DNA of 64,000 bases from positions 62,001-126,000 of the forward strand of contig CACGWW010000001.1 in assembly GCA_902576905.1 (NCBI GenBank). The letters are read 5' to 3'. A model generated the notes under the pieces. The model did not search any database. It saw only the letters and a program-made list of their open reading frames with translations, and was not told where the DNA came from. Position 1 is the stretch's first letter. Each line of letters starts with the position of its first letter. Shown here piece by piece: positions 25,612 through 35,300 of the stretch. Source of the DNA: an uncultured Alphaproteobacteria bacterium (lineage in GTDB: Bacteria; Pseudomonadota; Alphaproteobacteria; Rhodobacterales; Rhodobacteraceae). A program made the translations under genes and the position numbers.

Positions 25612-26595
25612 TCAATCAAGACTTAATATAATCTTACCCAAATGATTTCCATTTTCCATCCGGATATGAGCATCTTTGAATTTTTCTAATGGAAATATAG
25701 AGTCTACGTGAACTCTAATTTTTTGTGTTTCCAATAATGGCCAGACAGTCTCTCGCAATTCTTCTGCGATTTTACTTTTAAATTCAGTCGTTCTAGGTCT
25801 GAGAGTGGAGCCGGTTAAATTAATTCTCTTCATCATCAATTTACTTAAATCTAGTTTTACAGAATTACCTTTTAGAAAAGCAATATTCACTAGCCTTCCT
25901 TCTTGATTTAAAAGGTCAATATTTTTTTCAAAGTAGTCACCTCCAATCATATCTAAAATGAGATCTATATCTCGTCCCTTTTTATTACTTTTAAAAATAT
26001 TATAGAAGTCTTGTTTGGAATATTGGACAACTTTATCAGCCCCTAACGAATAACAAAAATCTGACTTTTCTTGGTTTTTTACCGTCGTGAGCACCGTTGC
26101 TCCCAATTGCTTTGCTATTTGGATTGCAAACATTCCTATACCACTTGAACCACCATGGACAAGAAATATTTCATTATCTTTTAATTGACCTAACTTCACC
26201 ACGTTAATCCAAACTGTGAAAAGACACTCACATAATCCTGCAGCTTCTTCCATGGATAAACCCTTAGGAATTGGAAAACAGTGTGCTTCGTTTGTTAGAA
26301 CATATTGTGCGTAGCCACCTCCGGGTACTAATGCACACACTTGTGTTCCTATCTTTGTTTTTGTTACATTCTCTCCAGCCTCTACTATCTCTCCGGCAAC
26401 CTCCAATCCCATTATTGGGCTAGCTCCGCTTGGCACTTTATATAACCCTTGTCTTTGCAATATATCGGGGCGATTTACCCCAGCAGCTTTTACTTTTATT
26501 AATACCTCGTGTTCACTTGGTCTCGGGATATCTATGCCTGTTTTTAAGCTTGACCCCTTCAAATCTCCAAACTTTTGAATAATTACTGCTTTCAT
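25612..26595 (-). CDS. NAD(P)H quinone oxidoreductase, PIG3/QOR type
   Basis: A 327-residue zinc-free medium-chain dehydrogenase/reductase. The N-terminal catalytic domain contains AAGVNRPDILQRQGLYKVP and GLEVAGEIVEAGENV; the Rossmann domain has VHGGSSGIGMFAIQIAKQLGA. LTGSTLRPR late in the sequence is characteristic of the PIG3 subgroup (NADPH quinone oxidoreductase). Zinc ligands of alcohol dehydrogenases are absent. It is divergent from rpsU. Confidence 0.9.
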   Translation of the reverse strand: MKAVIIQKFGDLKGSSLKTGIDIPRPSEHEVLIKVKAAGVNRPDILQRQGLYKVPSGASPIMGLEVAGEIVEAGENVTKTKIGTQVCALVPGGGYAQYVLTNEAHCFPIPKGLSMEEAAGLCECLFTVWINVVKLGQLKDNEIFLVHGGSSGIGMFAIQIAKQLGATVLTTVKNQEKSDFCYSLGADKVVQYSKQDFYNIFKSNKKGRDIDLILDMIGGDYFEKNIDLLNQEGRLVNIAFLKGNSVKLDLSKLMMKRINLTGSTLRPRTTEFKSKIAEELRETVWPLLETQKIRVHVDSIFPLEKFKDAHIRMENGNHLGKIILSLD

Positions 26596-26653
26596 ATCTT
26601 ATTTTTCCTTATTTAGTCATTATTTTTGTAGACAAGCACTGACTGTCTTGATA

Positions 26654-26682
26654 AACATCACACTCACAACTTTACAAGGATT
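26654..26682 (+). promoter_or_regulatory. Weak putative rpsU promoter
   Basis: Upstream of rpsU there is TTGATA followed after 17 bases by TTTACA, ending only a few bases before the ribosome site AAGGA. This would give a very short leader. A small imperfect inverted repeat (AGACA ... TGTCT) lies just upstream of the TTGATA. I regard the assignment as tentative. Confidence 0.25.
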
Positions 26683-26687
26683 TATGC

Positions 26688-26894
26688 GTGCAAGTAAACG
26701 TAAGAGATAACAATATAGAGCAAGCTTTAAGAGCCCTGAAAAAAAAACTACAACGAGAGGGAGTTTTCAGGGAAATGAAACTAAAACAGCATTTTGAAAA
26801 GCCATCGGTAAAAAAAGCCAGAGAGAAAGCCGAAGCTGTCAGGAGGGCAAGGAAGCTAGCTAGAAAAAAAATGATAAGAGAAGGCCTTCTGTAA
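26688..26894 (+). CDS. rpsU: 30S ribosomal protein S21
   Basis: A 68-residue basic protein required for base-pairing of mRNA at the anti-Shine-Dalgarno site. It begins [20 protein letters not shown] and continues with [19 protein letters not shown], highly conserved in Alphaproteobacteria. The start codon is GTG 26688, with AAGGA upstream; a nearby ATG at 26684 is in another frame and stops after eight codons. It stands alone, convergent with the tiny oxidase subunit IV gene. Confidence 0.95.
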   Translation: MQVNVRDNNIEQALRALKKKLQREGVFREMKLKQHFEKPSVKKAREKAEAVRRARKLARKKMIREGLL

Positions 26895-26905
26895 ACGAAG
26901 GTCTA

Positions 26906-27037
26906 CTACGAATTGAAAACCGCTAAAAAAATCAATGCAAATGTTGAAAACGCCCCTATGGCAACTAAAAACGTTATGAAACCAGAGTAAATTTTCTTTT
27001 GTTCTTCTATATCCATGTCACCTTTTTTGTAGTTCAT
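26906..27037 (-). CDS. aa3-type cytochrome c oxidase subunit IV (small)
   Basis: A 43-residue protein: MNYKKGDMDIEEQKK, then a single transmembrane helix (about residues 21-41) ending LAVFNS. The family pattern GxMDxxxQEKTFxGF...LALxNA of Rhodobacterales/Paracoccus oxidase subunit IV is clearly matched by GDMDIEEQKKIYSGF and FLAVFNS. A good AGGAG ribosome site lies eight bases before the ATG. It is unlinked to the cox operon at 3966-9484 and sits upstream of nothing on its strand. It is easily missed by length cut-offs. Confidence 0.88.
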   Translation of the reverse strand: MNYKKGDMDIEEQKKIYSGFITFLVAIGAFSTFALIFLAVFNS

Positions 27038-27052
27038 TTGAATCACTCCTAG

Positions 27053-28090
27053 TTACCTTTTCAATTCAAAAATAAATGCGCCGTCCTGCCTAATATGCCT
27101 ATTAACTAATCCAGTTTTATATAGGTGGTTAACATGGCCGACCGCTTCGTGTAATGCTAACATATATTCTCTTTTATTAATATCCCTTTTAAATATTGTC
27201 TTGAATAGCTCCACAGCAGTTTTTGGTTCAGCTTCCAAGGCTTCCTTTATCCTTTTAAGCGCAGCCTCATGGTTTTCAATTAACTGCACTAGTCTTCGGG
27301 GAAGTCCAGAGAATGGTTTGCCGTGACCAGGTAATACTACATGCTCATCACTAGCCAGCTCGAGAAATTTCTTACAGCTATCTATCCAATCACCTACAGT
27401 GTCTGCGTTCGGTTCTATAGGATAAACACCTAGGTTAGATGAGATTCCGGGTAACACCTGATCACCAGCGAGAACCATATTTAACTCTTTGGACCAAAAA
27501 GTTGCATGCTCAGGAGCGTGCCCATTTCCCATACTTACTGTCCAGTCGACCCCATTTATAGTAATAATCTCATTTTCACTAATTCTTATGAAACCTTTAT
27601 TTAGCGGTGAAACACCATCTCCAAAATTAAAAGGCCTAGCGCTAAGTTTTTCTTCAAGCATTTGTTGAGACATACCTGCTTGCTTCCAAAAAAGCTCTGT
27701 ACTCGCACTAACCCTTTCGTGTACATCTAAAGAAAGCATTTTAGCCATTAGATAGGCAGTACGAGAGCAAGTCATTTCAGTATCGTACTTCTCGCATAGC
27801 CACCCAGCCAAACCGATATGATCAGGATGATGGTGTGTTACGTATACATTACTTATTTTTTTTTTTGGAAAATTTTTTTTAAGAGTATTTTCCCATATAT
27901 ACTTACAATCTCCAATGTTTGCACCTGTGTCTACCAATGCTATTTCTTGCCCATTATCTAAAATGTAGCAGTTCACATAGTCGGGTCCCATCATAGGCAA
28001 CGGCATTGGAAACCAATATACGCCTTCAGTGATCTCATATAGTTTCCCAGCTTCAGGACTTTCCTGAAAAACAAACTCTATATTTTTCAT
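27053..28090 (-). CDS. MBL-fold metallo-hydrolase
   Basis: A 345-residue metallo-beta-lactamase-fold hydrolase. The metal motif HxHxDH is present as THHHPDHIG near residue 85; further ligands are in MGNGHAPEHATFW and VLPGHGKPFSGLPRR, and the C-terminal winged-helix-like segment (YMLALHEAVGHVNHLYKTG) resembles the LACTB2-type C-terminal domain. The start codon overlaps the stop of the upstream acyl-CoA dehydrogenase, so the two are coupled. A thioesterase-like or glyoxalase-II-like role on an acyl thioester is possible by context, but the substrate is unknown. Confidence 0.87.
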   Translation of the reverse strand: MKNIEFVFQESPEAGKLYEITEGVYWFPMPLPMMGPDYVNCYILDNGQEIALVDTGANIGDCKYIWENTLKKNFPKKKISNVYVTHHHPDHIGLAGWLCEKYDTEMTCSRTAYLMAKMLSLDVHERVSASTELFWKQAGMSQQMLEEKLSARPFNFGDGVSPLNKGFIRISENEIITINGVDWTVSMGNGHAPEHATFWSKELNMVLAGDQVLPGISSNLGVYPIEPNADTVGDWIDSCKKFLELASDEHVVLPGHGKPFSGLPRRLVQLIENHEAALKRIKEALEAEPKTAVELFKTIFKRDINKREYMLALHEAVGHVNHLYKTGLVNRHIRQDGAFIFELKR

Positions 28091-29832
28091 TACTGAGAAA
28101 ACCCAAAAAAATGATCGGTAAAATTATAAAGCGATTTCTGTCCACTTTGACTTATAACTCCATACGCTTCCATTTCTGGAAGAATATTTACGCAATAAAA
28201 TTGAGCAAGTGATTTTCTATCTAATGCGTCAGTTTTCATTGCTGCCTTAATTAAATAATTTGCACCTAAAATCATTCCAAAAGCCTTTAAAAATGGAGTT
28301 GCACCTGCAAGTCTATTATTAAAATCTTCTTGTTTTAGCATCCAATTTAAGGTGCTCTCCAAAAATACCAAGGATTTAGATAATCTAGTTCCCATCTCCC
28401 TTATTTGTTGGTCTTCATGATTACTACAATTGCTAATTGTTAATTTCATTTCATCAATTAGCCCATTGGCAGCTTTTCCGCTATCAGCCAATTTTCTTCC
28501 TACAAGATCAATAGCTTGGATGCCATTGGTCCCTTCATAAATAGCTGTTACTCTGACATCACGTAAAACCTGTGCTATACCAGTTTCTTCCACGTAACCC
28601 ATCCCTCCATGCACTTGTATGCCAATATCAGCTACTCGACACCCAATATCTGTAGAGAATGCTTTGGCTATTGGAATTAAAAATGAGGCCCTTGCATTCT
28701 CTTTGCTCGCAGTTTGTTTGTTCTTTGACTTAGAAAGATCCAGAGAAAGCGCAGCGTCAAGACATAAAGCCCTGACAGCTGCTGTTAACGATTTCATTGT
28801 TATGAGCATTCTTCTCACATCTGGATGATCTAGAATTACACCTTTACTATTATCAATTTTTGCATGACCCTGTTTTCGGTTCCTTGCAAATTCTAAAGCT
28901 TTTTGGGTGGCTAATTCGCACTGTGACAATCCTTCGATCCCAACACCCAGCCTAGCATTATTCATCATCGTAAACATTGCGTGTAGCCCAGCATTTTCAT
29001 CACCAACTAGCCAACCTCGTGATTGTCTATACTCAATTACGGCCGTTGGAGATCCATGCATGCCCATTTTTCTTTCGATCGAAATAGCCTTGACATTATT
29101 TTCTAAAAGCCACTCATCCTCTTTATTTTGAATATACTTTGGCACAATAAAAAGGGAAACACCCTTTGATCCTTTTGGAGAGTTTGGTAATCTTGCCAGA
29201 ACTAAATGACATATATTATTTGATAAATCATGTTCACCCCAACTTATATATATTTTTTGGCCAGTAATCGCATAAGACCCATCACTATTCTTTTCTGCTT
29301 TAGTTGTTAACGCGCCGACATCTGAGCCTGCGTGTGGCTCTGTTAAATTCATAGTACCAGTCCATTCCCCGGAATTTAATTTTGGTAAAAAGATATTTTT
29401 TATATCCTCGTTAGCATGATTTTCCAGAGCATCAATCTGGCCTTGATTCATTAAAAATAATAACGAAAATGAAAGACATGCGCTGCCAAAATATTCATTG
29501 AAGCAACTTGTTACTAAGGATGGTAAGCCCATCCCACCATATTTCTGATCACCAGAAATACCTGCCCAGCCACCTTGAATCAAAAGCTTGTATGCCTCTG
29601 CAAAGCCCGGCGTTGTTCGACATACTCCATTTTCTAGTTTTGCAGGACTCTGGTCTGATTTCTGATTGAGAGGATAAATACTTTCTGATGTGATTTTAGC
29701 AGCCTCACTAAGAATTAGATTTAAATCATCTTCCTTTAAACCTTGGAAATTTGAAAGAGAGAACAGCCTTTCTGCTTCCAGTATCTCATATAGCCAAAAC
29801 TTTGTTTCATCTATTGGGGCGATATAACTCAT
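28090..29832 (-). CDS. Acyl-CoA dehydrogenase, DmdC-like
   Basis: A 580-residue FAD acyl-CoA dehydrogenase of the long form with extra N- and C-terminal domains. MNLTEPHAGSDVGALTTKAE and GQKIYISWGEHDL bind flavin and substrate; the catalytic glutamate lies in TAIYEGTNGIQAIDLVGRKL. Overall architecture and segments such as YRAP/YIAP-type start, ENGVCRTTPGFAEAYK and LVGDENAGLHAMFTMMNNARLGVG match the group containing DmdC, 3-methylmercaptopropionyl-CoA dehydrogenase of DMSP demethylation. Roseobacters hold several paralogues, so the substrate is not certain. It is coupled to the MBL hydrolase gene. Confidence 0.88.
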   Translation of the reverse strand: MSYIAPIDETKFWLYEILEAERLFSLSNFQGLKEDDLNLILSEAAKITSESIYPLNQKSDQSPAKLENGVCRTTPGFAEAYKLLIQGGWAGISGDQKYGGMGLPSLVTSCFNEYFGSACLSFSLLFLMNQGQIDALENHANEDIKNIFLPKLNSGEWTGTMNLTEPHAGSDVGALTTKAEKNSDGSYAITGQKIYISWGEHDLSNNICHLVLARLPNSPKGSKGVSLFIVPKYIQNKEDEWLLENNVKAISIERKMGMHGSPTAVIEYRQSRGWLVGDENAGLHAMFTMMNNARLGVGIEGLSQCELATQKALEFARNRKQGHAKIDNSKGVILDHPDVRRMLITMKSLTAAVRALCLDAALSLDLSKSKNKQTASKENARASFLIPIAKAFSTDIGCRVADIGIQVHGGMGYVEETGIAQVLRDVRVTAIYEGTNGIQAIDLVGRKLADSGKAANGLIDEMKLTISNCSNHEDQQIREMGTRLSKSLVFLESTLNWMLKQEDFNNRLAGATPFLKAFGMILGANYLIKAAMKTDALDRKSLAQFYCVNILPEMEAYGVISQSGQKSLYNFTDHFFGFSQ

Positions 29833-29915
29833 TCTTTCTTACTCTTTAATGAATTGATTTAATAAATGAACTCTAGTATTTAAAATTCTACAAATCAACA
29901 TGTCATATTGTCCAA

Positions 29916-30869
29916 ATGAAGATAATTAAAAATAGCCTTGAAGGTATTAAAGAAGCAGCTAAGATTCTTACTAGTAATGGTATTGTTGCGTTCCCCACAG
30001 AAACAGTTTATGGACTCGGTGCAAACGCCTTCTCAAAAGAGGCTGTAGCAAAATTATATGAAATAAAAAGACGGCCTAGTTTCAACCCGCTAATTATTCA
30101 CGTGTCTAGCTACGACATGGCAAAAGAATATGGGATTTTCAATTACATAGCTGAGAAACTTGTAAAAAAGTATTGGCCTGGACCCTTAACCATAATAGTA
30201 AAAAAGAAAAAATCGAAAGTGGTCGAAGCCGCTACTGCGAAACTAGAAACCATAGCTTTAAGATGTCCTAGTAACATTATTGCGAGCAAATTGATACGCG
30301 AGTTAGAAAAACCCATAGCTGCGCCTTCAGCGAATAAATCGGGGAAGCTTACATGTACGAGTCCGGGAGATGTATTTGCTAAATTAAATAATAGCATAGA
30401 TGCTCTTCTCAATGGAGGTGATGCCGAACTAGGACTAGAAAGCACAGTAGTCGACTGCTCAGTAGAAAAACCTTGCATTCTTAGACTTGGAAATATTACG
30501 CTAGATGAAATATCTAGTTGCTCAGAATATGAAATTGCCCCCAGCTTGCAATCAGAAAAACAGATAAAAAGTCCGGGACAATTGTTAAAGCACTATTCAC
30601 CAGATGCTAAATTGCTCCTAAATCAAAATAATCCTAATAGAGGGGATATTTTTTTGAGCTTTGGACCTCATCCAAAAGAAATTGATGGATTAACACTGAC
30701 TGAGTCAAAGAACTTAGAGGAAGCCGCAAAAAACCTTTTCACTTTTCTTCATATTTTAGATCGAATGAGCGAAGCGAAAGGTGGAGTTCCCATAAAAGTA
30801 GCTCCTATACCATCAATTGGTGTAGGAGCAGCGATAAACGATAGGCTATTAAGAGCTGTAGCGAAATAG
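29916..30869 (+). CDS. L-threonylcarbamoyladenylate synthase (Sua5/TsaC)
   Basis: Makes threonylcarbamoyl-AMP for the t6A37 modification of ANN-decoding tRNAs. The YrdC/TsaC domain includes VAFPTETVYGLGANAFS, KRRPSFNPLIIHV, KYWPGPLTIIVKKK and APSANKSGKLT; the C-terminal Sua5 domain (PGQLLKHYSPDAKL ... GVGAAINDRLLRAVAK) completes the 317-residue long form. It stands between the acyl-CoA dehydrogenase (divergent) and yqgE (convergent, six bases apart). Confidence 0.94.
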   Translation: MKIIKNSLEGIKEAAKILTSNGIVAFPTETVYGLGANAFSKEAVAKLYEIKRRPSFNPLIIHVSSYDMAKEYGIFNYIAEKLVKKYWPGPLTIIVKKKKSKVVEAATAKLETIALRCPSNIIASKLIRELEKPIAAPSANKSGKLTCTSPGDVFAKLNNSIDALLNGGDAELGLESTVVDCSVEKPCILRLGNITLDEISSCSEYEIAPSLQSEKQIKSPGQLLKHYSPDAKLLLNQNNPNRGDIFLSFGPHPKEIDGLTLTESKNLEEAAKNLFTFLHILDRMSEAKGGVPIKVAPIPSIGVGAAINDRLLRAVAK

Positions 30870-30875
30870 TGTAAT

Positions 30876-31442
30876 TTAGGAGGATCCTGCATATGAAGAT
30901 AATTTAGAGGGATCAATTCCTATAAGTAATAAGGCATCTGTCCACTTCGTTTGATAATCGACGCTGAAAATAAGGTTTTGAAATTTCTCTGATACAAACC
31001 AACTATCCCTCATAATTTCATCTTCTAATTGCCCTGGTATCCAGCCAGAATAACCGAGTAAAAAAATTGCTTTTCTAGGACCTTGTCCTTTCTGGATGTC
31101 ATCTGTAATTTCTTTGGTTCCAGTTACAGAAATTTCTTCACAAACCTTAATCGTTTTTTTGTCTATAAAGTACTCAGATGAATGGATAACAAACATCGCA
31201 TTGGATGCTAGAGGCCCCCCTATGCATATGTATTCATTAGTAAAGTATGGATTTTTTTTCTCGTAGCCTATATTAGTCCAAATCGCCTCTAAGCTAACAT
31301 TTATAAGAGGCTTATTTAAAATAAAACCCATCGTGCCACTAGCATCATGTTCACAAATAAGGATTATGCTCTTATCAAAAACACCATCCGATATTTCTGG
31401 CGACGAAATCAACAATTTTCCTTTATAGTTTTCATTGATCAT
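30876..31442 (-). CDS. YqgE/AlgH family protein
   Basis: A 188-residue UPF0301 protein. The start NYKGKLLISSPEISDGVFDKSI and GTMGFILNKPL and the later LLGYSGWIPGQLEDEI are diagnostic. The biochemical role of the family is not established; homologues are linked to alginate regulation in Pseudomonas. In Rhodobacterales it is often found next to a DsbD-domain protein, and that gene is divergently placed here at 31512. Confidence 0.93.
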   Translation of the reverse strand: MINENYKGKLLISSPEISDGVFDKSIILICEHDASGTMGFILNKPLINVSLEAIWTNIGYEKKNPYFTNEYICIGGPLASNAMFVIHSSEYFIDKKTIKVCEEISVTGTKEITDDIQKGQGPRKAIFLLGYSGWIPGQLEDEIMRDSWFVSEKFQNLIFSVDYQTKWTDALLLIGIDPSKLSSYAGSS

Positions 31443-31511
31443 TCTTAATTATAGATTGAAAAACAAAATATGCATAAAATTAATAGAGTTACCAAATAGA
31501 GGAACAAAATC

Positions 31512-32297
31512 TTGTTAAAAATAATCTTTGTTTTTACTGTTCTCTTCGTCAACTTAACCTTACTCAAACCAAGTTTTTCTCAGGCGAATGTAGAGTATTA
31601 TAATTTATCTAGAGATAGCTCAACCAAGGGTGCTATAAGCATAGCGTTTCCTGAGGGTTGGAGTACATATTGGAAGTTTCCAGGGCCAAATGGGTTCATG
31701 CCTAAGATAAGGGTTTTACATGAAAAAAATGTAGAATCATTTTCTATTTCTTGGCCATATCCAAAAAAATTGGGGCCTAAAAGTTTTACGTATCTTGGAT
31801 ACGATGATAACCTCTTACTACCAATAGAATTTAAAAAATTAGATGAGCGAAAAAAGATATATTTACATTTGGATATCTCTTTTGGCATTTGCAAAAGCGT
31901 CTGTATTGTTCAGAATAAAACCTTAGAAATAAGTGACGAAGGTGATCTTAATTATTTGGTTCTAGATAAGCTTCTAAAATCAAAAAATAGAATTACGATG
32001 ACAACAAGTTTTGGAAATTCTAATAAATGTATAATAAAGAAAGAGACGGATAAGGAATACCGAATTACCATTGAAAATAATTTCATTAGAAATAATAAAT
32101 CAGTGAGTAGCGTATTAATAGATTATGAGGGAAATTCGTGGATTATAGAAAAACAGTCATTCTATCCTAAGAGTGGAAGAGTTGAGGCTTTACTAAAATT
32201 AAAAGACCGTTCAAAGAAAAATAAGGATAAAAAAAAATTTTCTATTTTATATCTAGATAATCATATAGCTAAGAGAACTATTGGTTGTCCAGCTTAA
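31512..32297 (+). CDS. Periplasmic DsbD N-terminal-domain protein
   Basis: A 261-residue exported protein: a hydrophobic signal segment near residues 2-20 ends at PSFSQA. The mature part resembles the N-terminal (alpha) domain of thiol-disulfide interchange protein DsbD, with a cysteine pair in FGICKSVCIVQNKTLEIS; the membrane and thioredoxin domains of DsbD are absent. It may take part in periplasmic thiol exchange, but its partner is not in the window. Start is TTG 31512 with GAGGA upstream. Confidence 0.82.
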   Translation: MLKIIFVFTVLFVNLTLLKPSFSQANVEYYNLSRDSSTKGAISIAFPEGWSTYWKFPGPNGFMPKIRVLHEKNVESFSISWPYPKKLGPKSFTYLGYDDNLLLPIEFKKLDERKKIYLHLDISFGICKSVCIVQNKTLEISDEGDLNYLVLDKLLKSKNRITMTTSFGNSNKCIIKKETDKEYRITIENNFIRNNKSVSSVLIDYEGNSWIIEKQSFYPKSGRVEALLKLKDRSKKNKDKKKFSILYLDNHIAKRTIGCPA

Positions 32298-32304
32298 TAC
32301 TTTT

Positions 32305-35300
32305 TTACAATGTAGGCTTTCGGATTGAAAACACTCTATTTTGAATTTGTTTCATAAACGCAAACCAAATGTAAAACAATCCTAAGCATACGAAAGCGGT
32401 AAAAAAGATAACAAAGTAATCAAAGGAAAAAAGTAATTGGATAAAAATAAGACCCAATACTCCTAAAAAGAAGACAGAAACATAAATTAAGTTTTTCCAC
32501 CCATTTTGCCCATTAAGCCTAGCTGAAAAAACAAATCTCCTAAAAGACTTAAAGTGCTTATATAAATCATGCTGTACTGCTATGAACACTGGTACTATTA
32601 TCAGCAAAATTAACATCCCAAAACCTAGCCCAAAAACTAAAGTGATTACAGTTGGCTTTAAAAACTGCGCATCTGTTGATTGTTCGAATAATAAGGGTGC
32701 TAATCCGAAAACTGTTGTAAGTGTTGTTAAAAGTATTGGTCTTAACCTATCGCATGTTGCTTTAATAATAGCTCCCGTATTGTCCATTTTTTTCTTATAT
32801 TCATTAAAAGTAGAGATGAGTACAATTGAGTCATTTATTATAATTCCTGTCATCCCAATTAATCCGATGATACTGAACATAGATAAAGCTATACCATAAA
32901 CATAATGACCCCACAGAGCCCCAATTAACCCAAAGGGGATTATAAGCATAATAACCATTGGCCTAGACCAGCTCGCAAACACCCATGCTAAAGTTAAATA
33001 AATGCCTAAAACGCATAAAAGAAAAGCGACAAGTGCATCGTCTAAAAACCTTCGTTCCTGTTCTGCTAAACCGGTTAAACTACTTATTACTCCGAACCCC
33101 TCTTCGATTGACGGCAAAATTTCGTTTTGTATTCTATCTTTTACTATTTCAGCTTGCTCTGCATCTTCCTCAGACAATTGTCCTGTGACTGTTATTATCT
33201 TTTGTCCATCTTCCCTAGTTACTGATGAAAACCCATACTGTGCCTTGATTTCAACAATATCAGATAAACTTCCATAATGCCCTCTGTTGCTTCTAACCTT
33301 CGCATTTTGAATGAAATCACCATTTAAATTTTCTTCAGATAACTCTATTATTATTTTCCCAGTTTTATTCCCTTTTAAGAAGGTTAGTGTCTCAATACCA
33401 TTTAACCTATCTGATAACTGTCTACCAATACTATCTATCGTAAAGCCTAGTTTCTTCCCACGATTAGTTAAAGTAATGATATATTCGGTCTTGTCGTACC
33501 CTTGCGTATCTTCAAGCGCAGAGATTTCCTGATAAGAAGATAGAGAAGCTTTTAATTGTTCCGCAGCTTCTTTTAAAGTTTTTGTGTCAGACGCCGCCAA
33601 GTTTATAGAAATGCCGTCTCCACCAGGACCAGACCCCCATCTCCTAAAACTTATGGTTTCTAAAAGGGGACTTTTGTTTACTTCATCCTGAAGCGCTGCA
33701 AGATAGGTAAAAGACGAATAAGGCCTTAGATCAGCGTCAATCAACTCTACAGTGAAAGAACCGAGTAAGTCTTTATCTTTATTTTGAGCACCTGCAATAC
33801 CACGACCTTCATTTCCACCAATTTGGCTAATTTGAAAAGTAATAGGATTTTTGCCATTTTCTCTTTCAAACCCTCCAGCCACTTTTTTATTTGCTCTTTC
33901 TAATTCTCGTATCATAGCTAAAGTATCCTTACGCTCAGCGCCAGAAACCATTGCAATATTAGCCGTTAAACGCCCTATTTCTGGTGGATTCCAAAACCTC
34001 CATTTTACATCACCTGAGACTAACAAACTTATGGAACAAAAAAGAAGTGAAAGCATAAAGATTAAACTTAGGTATCTATACTGCAAATTAAGATGTATAA
34101 AAGCTTTAAAATATCTGTTTTTAAAAATTTTAAATTTTTCATTAAATTTTTGACTCGGAACATTATACCACTTAAGACGTTTGGCACTATTTTTTAGGCT
34201 GTGATACATATGGTTTGGAAGAATGAGAAAGCACTCTAATAGGGATGCAACCAATACCAAGATAACTGTATATGGAATATCAGCAATCAATGATCCGAAC
34301 CTGCCTCCTATAAGTACTAAGCCACTGAAAGCCAAAACAGTGGTTATGGTGGCAGTAAAAACTGGAAGCCCCATAAATGTGGCTGCGTTTTTTGCAGCGT
34401 TATATGGGTCTTCCTTTAGAGATGACGCACGATAATCTGCATGTTCGGCTACCACAATTGCATCATCTACCACAATCCCCAAACAGATAATTAGCGCAAA
34501 AAGCGATATCATATTAATAGAAATACCTATTAGGTACATCAAGCCAAAGGAAGCAAAAAGTGCAGCTGGAATTCCAACAGCTACCCAAAAAGCTGTTTCC
34601 GCATTCAGAAACAGAAAAAGAAAAAACAAGACTAAGATTAATCCAACTACTCCATTAGAAATCAATATATTTAATCTATTCTTAATTGCCTCTGTGCGTG
34701 TCCCAGACAATTCAATAGTTAATGTTTCAGGCATGTTCAACTGAAATTTTTTTATTAAAGTTTCCACTGTCTCTTGTATTTTGATGGCGTCTCCATCAGA
34801 CCCTCTGTCAACTCTTGTAATTATCGCAGGATTTTTTCCTTTGAAAAATTCTACCGTTGGAAATTCATCGATGCTAATCGCGCTAATATCCCCAAGTTTT
34901 ATGCTTTCACCATTTAACAAGGTTTTGGCAGTAATTTCAGCCAGGTCTATTTGTTGTGTTTTATCGGAACCAGCCTTCAATCTGGCTAACCCATCATTTG
35001 TTTCACCTGCTGGTATACTTGAAGCGCCCGAACTGACGGCACTTGATAATTCACGCAGGGTCAAGTTATTCTTAAGTAGACTAATTTCTGGCACCACCAC
35101 TCGTACGATTGGTTCCATTCCTCCCCGAGTAGATGTTTTGGCAATTCCTTCACTATATAAAAGTTGCAAAAATTCGTCTGAATATTTTTCTAATTGTTCA
35201 ATGGTAAAGGGACCAGAAAAAACAACGTTCGTCACGCGATCTCTCCATACTCTCCTCTTGACATCAATATCGTCTAATTCATCAGGTAAGTTTTGGGCTT

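Noticed and set aside
26906-27037. Apparent frameshift in the small oxidase subunit IV gene
   Set aside because: A first reading seemed to lose one A near 27000; recounting against the rpsU stop codon position showed the frame is intact over all 43 codons.
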